From positions 1-64,000 of the forward strand of contig SWDT01000010.1 in NCBI GenBank assembly GCA_009193035.1: a DNA stretch of 64,000 bases, written 5' to 3'. The DNA comes from Halicephalobus mephisto. Lineage: Eukaryota; Nematoda; Chromadorea; Rhabditida; Panagrolaimidae. Numbering within the stretch: the first letter of the stretch is position 1; the number at the start of each line of letters is the position of its first letter. Both the position numbers and the translations under genes were made by a program. The notes under the pieces are model-generated. The model was not told the origin of the DNA, made no database searches, and saw only the letters and a list, made by a program, of their open reading frames with translations. Positions 47,069-59,828 of the stretch are shown one piece after another.

Positions 47069-48565
47069 ATGTCAAGTAGGTCATCAAAGAAGCTGACAAT
47101 AGCGTGAGTTTAAAATTTGTGATTTCCATATATGGATGATTTTTTAGGTTAGTGTCAGATTTCTTTTGTCCGAATACTGGTGGGATCGAAACCCACATTT
47201 ACTACTTGGGAGAATGTCTACTACAAAGAGGACATAAAGTCATCGTCCTTACCCATGCTTACGGACAAAGGAAAGGCATACGATACTTCACAAATGGCCT
47301 TAAGGTAAGTTTCCATATATCAATTTATTTTTCCTACAATTTTCTCTAGGTTTATTATCTTCCATTCCTCGTAGTTTACAAATCTAATTCATTAGCTTCA
47401 ATTCCCGGGTCTATATACTGGTTTCGGAAGATCTTCCTCCAAGAGCAAGTTCAGATTGTCCACGGTCATTCAGCCTTCTCCGCCATGGCCCATGAAGCCA
47501 TGTTCCATGCTTGGTGTCTCGGGATCCGCACGGTTTTCACCGATCACTCATTATTCGGCTTTGCTGATGCTTCGGCTATTCTAACAAGTAAATTACTACT
47601 ACAGTACTCTCTCATTAACATTGATAGATTTATCTGCGTAAGTTATACAAGGTCTGTTTTTTATTTTTTAAACTTGTTAAATCAACCGTTTCCAGCAAAG
47701 AGAATACTGTACTTCGAGCCAACTTGGATCCAGATAAAGTTTCTGTCATTCCTAATGCCATTGAAAAGAATCTATTCTTACCTGATCCACCAAAGTACTA
47801 CTCCAATCCGATTACTGTCATCGTCATGTCCAGATTGGTGTACCGGAAAGGAGCGGATCTGCTTGTTGAAATTATTCCAGAAGTCTGTGATAAACATCCA
47901 ACAGTCCAATTTATCATTGCTGGAGATGGACCGAAGAGAGTTCTGATCGAAGAGATGAGGGACCATTACAGAATCCATAACAGATGTGAAATGGTTGGGA
48001 TGCTGCCACATAACAAAGTTAGAGATCTCCTTGTTCGTGGACAGATATTCCTGAATACAAGTTTGACTGAAGCCTTTTGTACGACCATCATCGAGGCATC
48101 AAGTTGTGGGCTGTATATTGTGTCAACGAAAGTTGGGGGAGTTCCAGAAGTCTTGCCTGATGACTTTATCACCTTGGAAGAACCAATACCAAGCAGTGGG
48201 TTTCGTAATTTCTATTCTTATCCTTGTATCGACCCATTTTAGAGTTATCTGCAGCTCTGCTTAGATGCATCAGGAAGTTCGAAGAAGGAGAGCTTGTTTC
48301 CCCGATAGAATGTCATTCCAGAATAAGTCCCATGTACAGATGGCCAAGTGTAGCTGAGCGAACGGAAAAAGTTTACTTCTCAGCAGTCCAAGATAATCTG
48401 CTTTCCTTGAGAGAGCGAACAAACAACTACGTCAAGTGTGGGGTCTGCTTCGGCGTCTTCTGGATTTGGTTTACAGTCCTTAATCTTGTTGTCATAACAG
48501 TCCTTGATTTCTTCGATCCAAGAAGTAATTATTCAAAACTCAAGAAGCGGAAACCAATTCAATAG
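47069..48565 (+). CDS. piga-1: PIG-A, GPI GlcNAc-transferase catalytic subunit
   Basis: Exons 47069-47103, 47148-47304, 47350-47651, 47696-48195 and 48243-48565 join in frame to 438 residues. A GT4-fold protein: [111 protein letters not shown] with the EX7E-type motif, and [15 protein letters not shown]. Near the end [13 protein letters not shown] precedes one membrane helix ([18 protein letters not shown]) and a basic cytosolic tail. It transfers GlcNAc from UDP-GlcNAc to phosphatidylinositol on the cytosolic ER face, the first step of GPI-anchor synthesis. Its last 26 coding bases overlap the antisense coding end of the next gene. Confidence 0.94.
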
Positions 48566-49197
48566 GAGAACGAAATCTCGTCACTTGCACAGCAGCCATG
48601 AACCATCTGGAAAAGTCTTGCTCAAGCTTTATCACTTACGAATTCTGATCTTAGTCTTATTTAAACGGAAAACAATGCATTATGTGCCTTTATAAAACTT
48701 ACTTAAGAAGGTAATCTTCTTTTGAAGAAACTTTGGATTTTTCGAGAACTTGGAGGATTCTACAGGGGTCAACATAGTAAAAAGCAACCCCAAGAAACGG
48801 GTGCTCTTCTTCACTACACCTAGCTAGTGATTCTGGGGACCTGACGGAGTCCTCAAGGGGTATTCTCTTGAGCAAAGCTGAAAGTGAAGAACTCCGAAGA
48901 GTATCGATATATGAACACTTACTTCCAGGTTGATATAAGTTGAACCAGAGCTGCGGAACTCCATAGGATTGACTGTAAATAATGAATAAGTGATGCCAAA
49001 GTTGTTCAGATTCGGAAAAATACTTCAATTCAGCATACAAACCAGTGTGTTTCTGAAAGAAGAGGATGATAGAGTTGGTAAAAAGGAAAGACACAGCTTA
49101 CTCGTCCTGTTCGCCATTGCTCGTCTGGGAAAGTTGAATTCCATTTGGAAACGAAAGATTCTAGTTCTTTTTCGTAGATTTCAATGGAAATAGTCAT
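48540..49197 (-). CDS. atg-10: Autophagy E2-like enzyme ATG10
   Basis: Exons 49197-49102, 49052-48923, 48877-48703 and 48606-48540 join in frame to 155 residues, near the family's usual size. Marks of ATG10: YSQSYGVPQLWFNLY, then HPFLGVAFYYVDPC with the catalytic cysteine in D-P-C (H-P-C in most animals), and a C-terminal [20 protein letters not shown] that parallels the closing helix and strand of human ATG10. The enzyme carries ATG12 and joins it to ATG5 in cytosol. A simpler reading would stop at 48699, but that drops the conserved C-terminus. The 96 bp last intron with a CTTTTCCAG acceptor restores it and places the stop inside the PIG-A last exon on the other strand. Confidence 0.82.
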
Positions 49198-52100
49198 GTT
49201 TAGGAGGAATTAGGAACTGTAAAGAAACAAACATGATTGAAAAAAGAAAAAAACAAACAACATTGAAAATGGCGTCCATTCGGATTTTGCCAGAAAAGCG
49301 AGAATTTAATTTTTTTAAATATGTTAAATTTGCTTTTTCAAATGTTATTTATTTTATATGTGAGTAGGTGGATTGTAGAATAGTGGAGAAACAATGACTA
49401 TTTTGATGAGAAAAACACCGACAATTGGAACGACGGAACTGGATTTTGAAGAATTACTAATAACGTTCCCCCAAGAGCACTTTTAACTAAATTTGCTCGT
49501 AGTTATCATTACAAGAAATTCACGTGGTTCCCTTGACATCACCTATTCCGGCTTCCTATTACGAAATATAAATACTTCATGTAGTCGTGTTTCCACCTTT
49601 GGGAATTTTACAGCGGTAATTTTTATATAAAAACAAAGTTGTGAATAGGTTCTTGAACACCTCCTCAAATACCTGTCTCTCTTTTTTCTATCTTGAAATT
49701 GATGGATAACTGGCACTGATTCATTGTTTATATCATTAGGAAAAAGATTTTCACATTTGACATTCGTTGAAATTCAAAAAGTTTAGTTTTTACTTTTGCA
49801 CCAAAAATAAACCCACTATTTCCTGCGGGCCCAGATTCCGACCTTCAATCTACGTCCATTTTTCCTGATTTTTTGCGTCATTTGTCTTTGGATTGATTGT
49901 TATTTTGAAAGTTGGAAAAGTGCAAGATCTGATTTTGAATGTTTTTCGAATATGAAACAACAGTTGTTTTCTAGAAATTCCATTTAGTCCCGGTGATCCA
50001 TTAGTGTGGGTTCAATTCTAGAGGGTTACTGGATAGCCGATAACAATCCTTCTTGAAATTCAATCACTTGTCCAAAAGTGTGAAAATTGAGAACTCTGTC
50101 TTTGATTTAAAAAAGTTTTTCCGGTAAACTCGACTTTTTAATTAATGTTCGATTTTTTGAAATTCCCGTCGAGACGATTTCGCAATCACATTTTTTAAGT
50201 CATGCTATTATAAAAACTAAGGTACTGTAGAACATTCTGGGAGTTTCTGGAGACATGTGGAAGATTCTGGAATTTAAAAATTTTATGGATGATTTTTGAA
50301 ACTTGATAAATTTTAAAATTTTCTAAAATGATGTTGAAATTTTTAGAAAAATTTATAAATTCACATTGGAAAAGTTTTATAAAACATTAATTTATTTTTT
50401 TTATAATATTGCAATTTCGGAATTTTTAGAAAATTCTAAACTTTCGTTTTGGGACCATTTCGTAACAATTTTCATTTTTAATTTCTATAATGCCATAATT
50501 CTGGAATTAGAACTTCTAAAATCCCTGAAATTAATTTCGAGATATTTCTTAACAACTTCTATTTTTAACTTCTGCAATGCTATTACCGTAATTCCCAAAC
50601 TTCAGATTTATGAAATCATGTGTTTCGTAATGTTATCTCGAGAAATTAAGTTTCGTTAAAAAGGCCATTATTCATCTCTTGGGTTCAGAAAGGTCAAATT
50701 TTGGTCCCTTGGGGGTTCTGTACATGGCTTTAACGTTAGTCATGTGGAGATACTGTAGGACTTTTTTCATTAATATTTTTCAGAGAATAAATCCAATACG
50801 TCAATATTACGGTGGCTTTACGTAATTGACCTAAGTCGAGATATGTTTTCCTTTGAGGATTTAAAAAAAATCAAAACAAAGTCATAACTGGTACTGAATT
50901 TCCGAGAATTTAAAATTTTACAATTGTTTGTTGATGATCTTCTTTAAAATTTTTTAATATCTATAAAGATTAAAATTATAAAATTTATCAGAAAAATTTG
51001 CTAAAGTTACTTGAATTACTTTGATTCTTTAAAAAATTCAAAAATGTTTTTTTAAATAAAAATTTTATGAAATTTTAAAGTTTTAAAATATAATTAAATT
51101 TGTTAATTTTTTGTGATAATTATTTTAAAAAAATTATTTCAAGTAGTCTTCGATATATGTTAAAAGTAAAAGTACGAATGCGATACGTGGATTTATTAAA
51201 TTTCCTTTGTAATTGTCAGTTTTTGATATTTTTAATATTTGAGTAAATTAATTACTTTTCTACTTGAATAACTTATGGTTTATGAAATTCGAAGATCAAG
51301 TTCATTTTTAAAGTTGGGAAAAATTAGAAGGTTCTCAAAAAGCGGCATTAAAGTTTTTCAAAAAAAATCAATTTTTTCGGACAGGTCATTTTTTTTTAGT
51401 TTTTTAGGCGCCGTTTCGTGTCTCACTTATTTGCGAATTACTGTCGTTTGAGCGGGTTCAAAAACAATGACAGTTTGATTAAGTCGTGAAATTTAAGTCA
51501 TTTTTTATGGTTTTTGAATGAGTTAATTTCACAAAATCAACAGAAATTTTTTCGAATGATTTGTGACCAGTTAAGGTGATTTTTCTGAAATTTATTAGAT
51601 TTTGAAAATTTCTGAAATTTTAAATTTTAAAAAATTTTTTAATTATTTCTCAAAAAACTTTATTTCTGATTTTTACAGTAATGCAATTCTGCAGCTAGAA
51701 TTTATAAATTTTCGATTTTAAAAAAATCGTTTTAAAATTAGTTTGTAAAAAAATTTCCATTTTTAATTTTTATAATATTGGAATTTTGTAAATAAAATTT
51801 GAGATTTAAAATTCTAGAAAGTCCCACTTTTTCGTCAAAATTCGTGTCGAAAGTAGTCAATAAAAATTTCCGTTCTGATTTTTATAACAATATATTTGAT
51901 CGATGAGAGAAATTATGAATTAAGACAATTTTTGAAAGAACTTGCCACGAGTTACGGTAGTTTTATAAAGGACAAAAGGTTTTTTAAGAATGTTTTTTGT
52001 TTTTATTGGTGAAAAATAAGGTTCTTTTGAGAAATTGCGGTTTGAACTTTGGCCAGGGTCAAGAGGATTCTTAACCTCAGAAAATACCACAAATTGGTTG

Positions 52101-53654
52101 AATTTTTATTTTAAATAATGTCATAGAAAAATCACTTTTTCAAGGACAATCATCTTTCTTTAAATAAATTTGCTTATCTTTGATCGAACGGCATTTGCCA
52201 GGCTATTCGAGGTCATGCCGATCGAGATTGAACGCGAGATTAATTAATCACTTTTAAAATTTACGCGGGAACCCAAATTTGTCACGATTAGTCAACTTCA
52301 ATTTTCGATAGGAATACCAGATAAAAATCATACTTTTACGAAATGCAGGAAATTCTAAGTAATTTTGAAAAAAATTGTTTTAATACGAATTTGTGGAAGT
52401 TTCCAGTTAAGACCTGAGAGTTTAGTATTTCTGAGATTCTGGGAAGTTCCAGAAGCACTTAGCAAATCCTTAAATCATAATATTCTAAAAGCTAAAAATT
52501 TACACGAAATTTCGGAAAACTGGTCTCGAGACGAATTTTCCAGAATTTTCCAATTAAAACCAAAAATTGAATTTTTACCGTTTTCTGATTCTACAGAATT
52601 CCTACAGTATCTTGTAGGTTCTAAAAAGTGCTAATCTTACATGATGTACTGTAATCTTACATTAATACAGTAATCAAGGGGATTTTCTAAAACAACTTTG
52701 TTCGTCTCCGATATTTTAACTTTTTAAAATTTAACTTTTGTTCAAATTTCCACCATGTAAAAACCGGTTAGATGGTGCAGTCATTTTTCTTGATTTTGTT
52801 TTCGAGAAAAGGTTAATTTCTTTAGAATCGAATTATGTAACGGGAAAGGACTGATTTGAACTCTGTCAGTACGTGAAGTCTGGGAAGGTATTTAAAAATA
52901 GAAAATGGTGACTAGGACAATAAAATTATGTTTTTGTTAAATCTGGTTTCAGGCTAATGAGATGGAAATATTACTACAGTATTCCTATTTAGTAATTTAA
53001 AATAATTCTGAATTTTGTCGGAAATACTTTTTTGTAATTTATTTTTCGTGTCAAGACACGAATCACGGTTTTTGTAAAGTAAAAAATTTTAAATAATCAT
53101 AAATCCTGACACGAATTTTTTTATAAATCGATTTTCGTGTCGAGATACTAAATCACAATTTTCTCACCACGAAAATGATTTCTAAAAATTTTAAACAACC
53201 CTAGGTCCTAACGCGAATGTTTTTTATCTCAACCGGTTTCCGAGACACAAATTGATGTTTTTCTCAACGCGAAAATATTTTTTCGAACTTTTTGTTCCCA
53301 CTACGGAATACTTACCCTTTGGCAATGTTATTTCCGTTCGAGACATCAATCATTGTCAACTTTTTTATGTTTTCTTACCACGAAAACAAGAAATTTCCAA
53401 TCATTTGTTTGACCTTTCGATGAAACCCATCAACCTTCTGTACCTGTTCGTCTTTTGGAACTCTTTTGAAAAGAACTCTAGTTCTTGTCAACTCGATTAA
53501 ACCTGACAGTCGTTAAGAAAAAAGACTAAAGTAAAAGGTTTTGAACGTAACACCCATCTCGAATCAGGTACATTGGACAACGGAATTGTTGTCTTTCTTC
53601 TAATCTGATTTTTGGTTAACTCGAATCTCCCAGAATCAGATGTTCCAGAACCAA

Positions 53655-54030
53655 TGACAACTTCTGGAGTCATCAGAAGCCTGAGATTCTGAAAGTAGTA
53701 AAAATTCGTGTCGAGATTATTTTGTATAATTTTAATTTTTAATTTTTAATTTTGTTAAATTTTCCTAGAAGTTTCCAAAATACAGTGGAAACTTCTGGAA
53801 TCATCTGAAACCAAGTTTCCAAAAATTGTTAGAAATTCGTGTCGAGATTATTTTGTATAGTTTTAATTTTTAATTTCTATTTATTAAATTTCTCTAGAAG
53901 TTTTCAAAATACAGTGAAGACTTCTAATACCATCTAAAATATGAAATTCTAGCAATTTCCTGAGAACTTCAAAAATTCATGTTGAAAGAATATTTGTGTT
54001 AATCTTAATTTTTAATTTTTTATAACATCG
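53655..54030. repeat. Tandem repeat, period about 128 bp
   Basis: Units begin near 53655, 53783 and 53911 with ACTTCTGGAGTCATC-like starts, followed by AATTCGTGTCGAGATTATTT and TTTTAATTTTTAATTT. The third unit is more diverged. Confidence 0.7.
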
Positions 54031-54780
54031 TGATTGAAATTTGATTAATCTGGTTACTTATCTGCTTAGAGATGAAACTTTCTATATTTATCCATTTTTG
54101 ATTATTTCAAATATAGTCTTAATTATAATCAGGGATCTTCTTTAATTTTCAAATTTGATGGATTTCTTTCATAATCAGGAAATTGCCCACTTAGTAATCC
54201 AAATGAAAACTTTCAATTTTCACTGAAAAACTATTTTATAAAAAAGAAATTTTAATTATCAAGACTTTTGTCGGGGATGTGCCTGAGATAATCCTCAAAT
54301 TAAAAACGAAAAAGACTTTTTCGAGAAGTCTTTAAAGTGATTTTCTAAAGAAACTTTAGAAATTCCGGAAGCCGGACTACTGTCTGGGTTTTTTGGATTT
54401 CAAAGAAGTTGAATTGGATTTTGAAGAATAATGTCTAGGTCTCTAATTTTTTCTATTAAAGGGATTAATAATCCACGGTCAATAGGCGATTATAATATGG
54501 GCTAGAATGTTGAAAGATTAATAACCAAATTTGCTCGGAAAATGAATTAAGAATCACCTACGTCAGGACCATCACTCCAAATTTTCTGCAGAAAATGACG
54601 ATTAATGAAATCGCCAAATTAAAAAGTTTCGTTTCTGACGCGAAATGGTACTTAATTCTCCTTCAATCATGGCTTTAGGCACAGATTCTTTAAGATTTCT
54701 TAAAATTTTTAATGTCTAGGAAATTATGAAATACTGAATGTTGTTATTCTTTAAAAAATTTCTTTTAGCAAATAATTTCG

Positions 54781-54916
54781 CATAGTGTCTAGGAAATCCC
54801 TATTATTGAATTTCCTGCACACTATCCAAGACCGTTGTTTAACAGTAGCAGCTTCAGTATCATTCATGGAGAGTGTCTGGAAAATCACAATTTTTGGATT
54901 CCCGAGTCACTATCCA
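54781..54916. repeat. Hairpin satellite, cluster 1 (two units)
   Basis: 54781-54828 and 54868-54916 are imperfect palindromes of about 48 bp: ATAGTGTCTAGGAAAT on the left and ATTTCCTGCACACTAT on the right for the first, with a short loop. Confidence 0.75.
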
Positions 54917-56510
54917 AGGTTAATATTGGAGCGATTTTTTATTTCGTAATTTAGTTCTAGCAAGATTTATGCATAGTATCTATTAAATTCAAAACCCAAA
55001 AATTTCCAAATAATTTCTAAACTTATTTTTACTGAATAATACTTAGTAATTTCTAAATCGTTGTTTATTTCCTAAGTAGTGTTTTTATTTTTCTCGAATT
55101 ATATTTATTATCAATTTACTTCTATTATCCCCAGACCAATAAGTTTACTCTTAACTCAATTTTCTCAACATTTGTCACCGATGCAGTCCCCAAGATGTAT
55201 TTCTGTTTCCGCATTTACTAATGGTCAAGCTCTAGGCAACAGAAAATAGCTCCACCATCACTACATTAGACATATTACAAAAACGGTCTAATTGGAGAAA
55301 TAAGCTTATCCATTACTGTCTGTCTCGGAATCTTGAATGATATGAAACAATTTAAGGCTCTTTTGATCTCACAATCTTCTTACACAAAATTGGGCCATAG
55401 AATTAGTCATTTAGATGATGTATTTTATAAAGATTGAACCTACAGACAAAATTATAATTGTATCTTTAATGGCAGGTCAACATGACAATTTCTAAGCGTT
55501 ATTTCGAAACATCTGGTTCAGAAAAGTTTTTCGCCAAAAGCACGTTGAACTTTATCTTTGTTTAATTTGATGTAGTTTAAATAACGGAATAATTTTTACG
55601 GTATCTTCGTTTTGGGGACCATTTGTCAAATATTATTTCTAGAGCAATTGAGTGCAGTCATTTCGCAACTATGCAGGACTCGTTCGTTCTGGGATCATTG
55701 ATTTTATGTTGTTCTTAAATGATTGATCGTATTTTTGTTTTTAGGCATTTATCGCATATTCGCTTTGGGACCACTTAGTGCATATTCTTTTCAGGACAAT
55801 TTGCCGCTATTTGCCTTGGGACGCTTTTTGCTTTTGTACCAACTTAATTTGAAATCTAGTCATCGCCATCTACGCAATAATTTTATAACTTAATGACTAA
55901 GAGATTCTGTAATTGTGTATTCTTAAAGGTCTTCAACGTCAATGCCTCAGGGCAAAAGTCACCTTGCTTACTTAAACCATTGCGTCTCTTGTTTACTTGC
56001 TCGCTTAAAGCTTCTGAGAATCTCCAATCCACAAAAACCGTGTAAACTGGGGTCCTCGACCTTTGCAAGGTCTTGCAAATCCGGTTGACTCTCGAAATAA
56101 TCTTTGCACAGACGTGGAACAAACAAACAGGATAAAGTCCACCTTTCGAAAACACATGCCAGGTCGGATTTCCCTTTTTGACTACGATAGAACTAAAAAA
56201 TGCCAAATCCCTTGTTTATCCCGCTTACAAAAATGCGTCAAACTGAGCAATGAATGTTGTTGATAATATTCTAGTTCAGTATACGGTAGAGAGATGACAA
56301 ATTCTTACCTTGAAAAAAAGTGGATAAATGAGGAGTTGTGCAAGGTTCGGAGAAGTGGAAGGTTCTGGTAATTATTGGTGGTAAAAGGTCAAGTTCTAGA
56401 TCTTGGTTGACGCAAGGCTAATAACTGGGATAGTGTTTAGGGAATTAAAAAGTAAAGTTGCATGGACACTTTTGAATACTATTCGTTGGTAAAAATCCAA
56501 TGGTAAGGCT

Positions 56511-56945
56511 AAATAGTGTTCAGAAAATCCAGAACTCTGGATTTTTCTAGCATTATTCAAAACGGAGCGAGTGGTAATTTTGGATAGTGTCTGAAAAATC
56601 CAAATTGCGAGATTTTTTAGGCACTACTTAGAACAGGTTCAATACTACTTTTGGATAGTGTCCACAAAATTCACGAGCTGAAATTTCCTGGACACTATTC
56701 GAGACCAACTTGTGGGAACAAAACTTGTTATAGTAATCGTGGATAGTGTTCATAAAATTCATAACTTAAAGTTTTTCAAACACTATCCGAGAATATTTCA
56801 TAACAATTCTTAACTATAATCTTAGATGATGTCTGAAAATCCGAACATTTGAATTTTGTAGACATTATCCAAGACCAGCAGTTCAAGTAATAATTTTAGA
56901 TATTATCTAGAAAATCCAAATGTCTGAATTCTTAGATGTTATCTA
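56511..56945. repeat. Hairpin satellite, cluster 2 (six units)
   Basis: Units at about 56511-56560, 56582-56630, 56652-56700, 56740-56789, 56822-56871 and 56896-56945. Each opens with GGATAGTGTCTGAAAA or a variant and closes with its complement, ending ACACTATCC. Spacers share GAGACC and GTAATAATTTTGGA. Confidence 0.82.
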
Positions 56946-59465
56946 ATTTTTCTAACATAATTAATTTTAAGAAAAAAAGTCTTGCTCTTGGAAATTGCAC
57001 GCATTCTTGGCCAGAATTAAATTCATAATTAATCCCTTTTTCTTTAATTTTCTAGATTCGCGAACAACGATGACTGCATGCCTATCTTGGTCATCAAACC
57101 GGAAACATTAAAAACCAATTTTAATTTGAACAGATTAATTTATCAGGGATTGGACAGTGTGCGTAATTCTGTCCTTTTATAGTGAATCCTATGTATTTAT
57201 GGGACTGTTGCAAATCGGACAGAATGAAGAAATTTAATTTAGTGATCGTCTTTAATTTTGGTTGTTGCTATTTTCGTAAATACCATAGAAACACAAAGTT
57301 GTAGCTCTAGATTGACAAGTTTGGTGAAGGAAACTTGCCTTTCGTTCTGATTAACGTAAAACCACTCGAAAATTCCAACCTTGGACTATCTCGAAATAGG
57401 GATTTGTTTTCTATGCTGGAACCATAACATGAGTTTTTTACAATTCTAATTCAATTTTGAGTGAAATTAAATTATTTTTGTTATTTTTATATCATTGTTT
57501 CCTTCGATTTTTGCTGACGCTAAAAATATAAAAATCAGCAAAAAAGGTAATTTTCATTAAAATTAAAGCTAAATGTAAAGGAAACCCTTTGGATGACTCT
57601 TAAACGGAAAGTGCACCCTTTTTCGAAATAATTCAAGGTTGGCATTTCTTTAAAAATTATAAATGTAGTGAAGAAAGTTGATAAAAGTAAAAATTTGTCA
57701 ATATTTAAAACAGAATACCGTAGACATTCAGCATAAGTTTGTTGCCAAGAACTAGATGTCTTTGACTGTTTTTATTTAAAGTTTATTTATTTACTAATAA
57801 TTTGTTACTCATGTTTGTACCGAAAATTACGCTAAGAAAAAACAAAAATATGTATGATGAAATTCCAAAAAATTACTTCAAAACGAATTTCGGGCACTTT
57901 CCATGTGAGAGTAGGGAGTGTGGAAGTTTTTATTTACATAGTTTTGAGGTTTCAGTCATATTCCCGTGAAAATTAGAAATATTTAATACATAAGTATAAG
58001 AAAGATATCTCAACACAAATGCGTAGAACTTTCCAGTCGAGATCAGAAGGAGTGAAATTTGACTTTGACGCTTATCAAGTTGTAGAAGCATTTAGTAGAT
58101 CTTGGGTTATTTTAGAATCCTATGTGATGTCCTGTAATCTTGCCAAACGACCGTAGGCAGAGAAGATCACTAAGGAGCTGCTTTCCTCGTTCAAAGAAGG
58201 ATAAACCACCTTCTTTACTTTCTTCTCCCAACACCAATTCTGCGTTTTTTTCTGAAAATTCCAACCAATCCATTACTAGAATTCTTCGAAAACACCTATC
58301 TAAAAATCACTTTATTTTTACCTTCTTCGATTGCATTTTTCCGAAAAATCTTACAAAAACAGTTTATATTTGTAATGTTTACCTTTTTTTTGAAATTGAA
58401 ATAATTTCGAAATGGACGGATTTTTGATGTTTCAGAGATCCGTTATTGAAATCTTTGATGCTCTAATTTTCGAAAGTTTGTTAGACCAATTTACTTTTTA
58501 ATTTCTTTTTTCCATAAACGAAATCTCTGCAATTTGTCTGGATTCTGTTAATTCGCATAAGACCTTTTTTGGATGATTAGATGCTGGGATTAATTAATTC
58601 AAGACTAAATTTGATATCTCTAAAATAAAAAAGACATTATCCGAGACTGACGAAAGTGAAAATTTTTCCAGGTACTCTTGCGTCCCAATTCAATTACTTT
58701 TCATTTCAAAGTAATCTGAAAATATAATTATCGAAGGAAATACTTGTTCGAGATTTGTCTTTTTCACAGAATATTATTATTAAGTTTTATTATTAACTGT
58801 AATATTTAATTTTAAGTCATTTCGAGTAAAGGATTGTAATTTAATCACTTTTTGGAAACAAAGAACCTAAATTTCAAATAACTTTCGGGTCCTAACATAG
58901 AAATAATTAAAAATTTTATAAGCTACCGTAGCTTTTTGGGATTCGTAATGTTTGTTTTATAAAAGATGGATTAGTTTCGATCTAAAACCCTAAAGTGTAA
59001 CTTACAGTACCTTCAGCTTTTGAATATAATCTTACGCTCGTTGGGAAAGCTAAATTTTCTGCAGAAAAATGTAGCAAGAAAAAAGACCAAAGAGTTCTCT
59101 GAAGAGGGATTACAAAACGATTCCTTTTTTATCTTCGACCAACTGTTCTTTATTATTAATTATCGAAGATTAATTAATTTCTGCCTTGATTAGTCTTAAA
59201 TATGGACTATTAAATTTGGTATTTCTGGGGTATGGGATTCTTTAAATCCGACTTGAAGTCGTTTGTTTAAAATTAAGCTCCACGTAGGAAGAAGACTAAA
59301 ATTACGTCAAATTAAATTTTACAATTTATGCATTGAGATAAGTGACAAATCCTGTAGCCTGGAATCTAAACGGAATGTGTTGATGAAAGTGTTTCCAGAT
59401 TTGTACAATTGACATTTCTGTTTGGATTTTGGGATTAATTACAGCATTAACACTATTAAGAATTA

Positions 59466-59828
59466 GGATAGTATTCAGAGAATTCCGAAAGTGATATCTT
59501 GTTAGACTGTCTGAAAGTGAGAGTGGAAAGTTGTTGTAACGTCAAATATTAATTTCAAGAATAGTTTCGGATAGTGTTCGAGGAATTTAGGAAACGATAG
59601 TTTTCCAAACACTATCTAGGATTGATATTGATACGGTTTTTTCATTTTAAAATCATCTTCAAGAATAATTTCGGATAGTGTCATAGAATTTCACAACATA
59701 GCATTTTTAAAACACTATCGAAGGTTATTATTAGAGCAAGAATTTTAGGTTTTCAAAAATCTTTACAATAATAATATCAAATAGTGCTTAGAAAATTCAG
59801 GATTTCAAGTTTTCCGGGGGCTTATCTA
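59466..59828. repeat. Hairpin satellite, cluster 3 (four units)
   Basis: Units at about 59466-59510, 59569-59617, 59672-59720 and 59780-59828, with CGGATAGTGTT starts and AAACACTATC ends. The first and last are worn on one arm. Confidence 0.72.

Noticed and set aside
48699..48703. ATG-10 stop at 48699 as the natural end
   Set aside because: This drops the conserved C-terminal helix and strand; a good donor overlaps the stop and the spliced version restores family sequence.
49980..50040. GGTTCAATTC motif like a tRNA B box
   Set aside because: No A box at the right distance and no cloverleaf stems; not a tRNA gene.
55883..56263. Overlapping ORFs on both strands in a less AT-rich island
   Set aside because: Neither strand shows a domain or exon chain. 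The open frames follow from local composition. It may be a worn transposon, but nothing recognisable remains.
58140..58427. Basic, Ser/Pro-rich ORF resembling an exon
   Set aside because: A TGA lies between the only nearby acceptor and the frame, and no donor or next exon fits.
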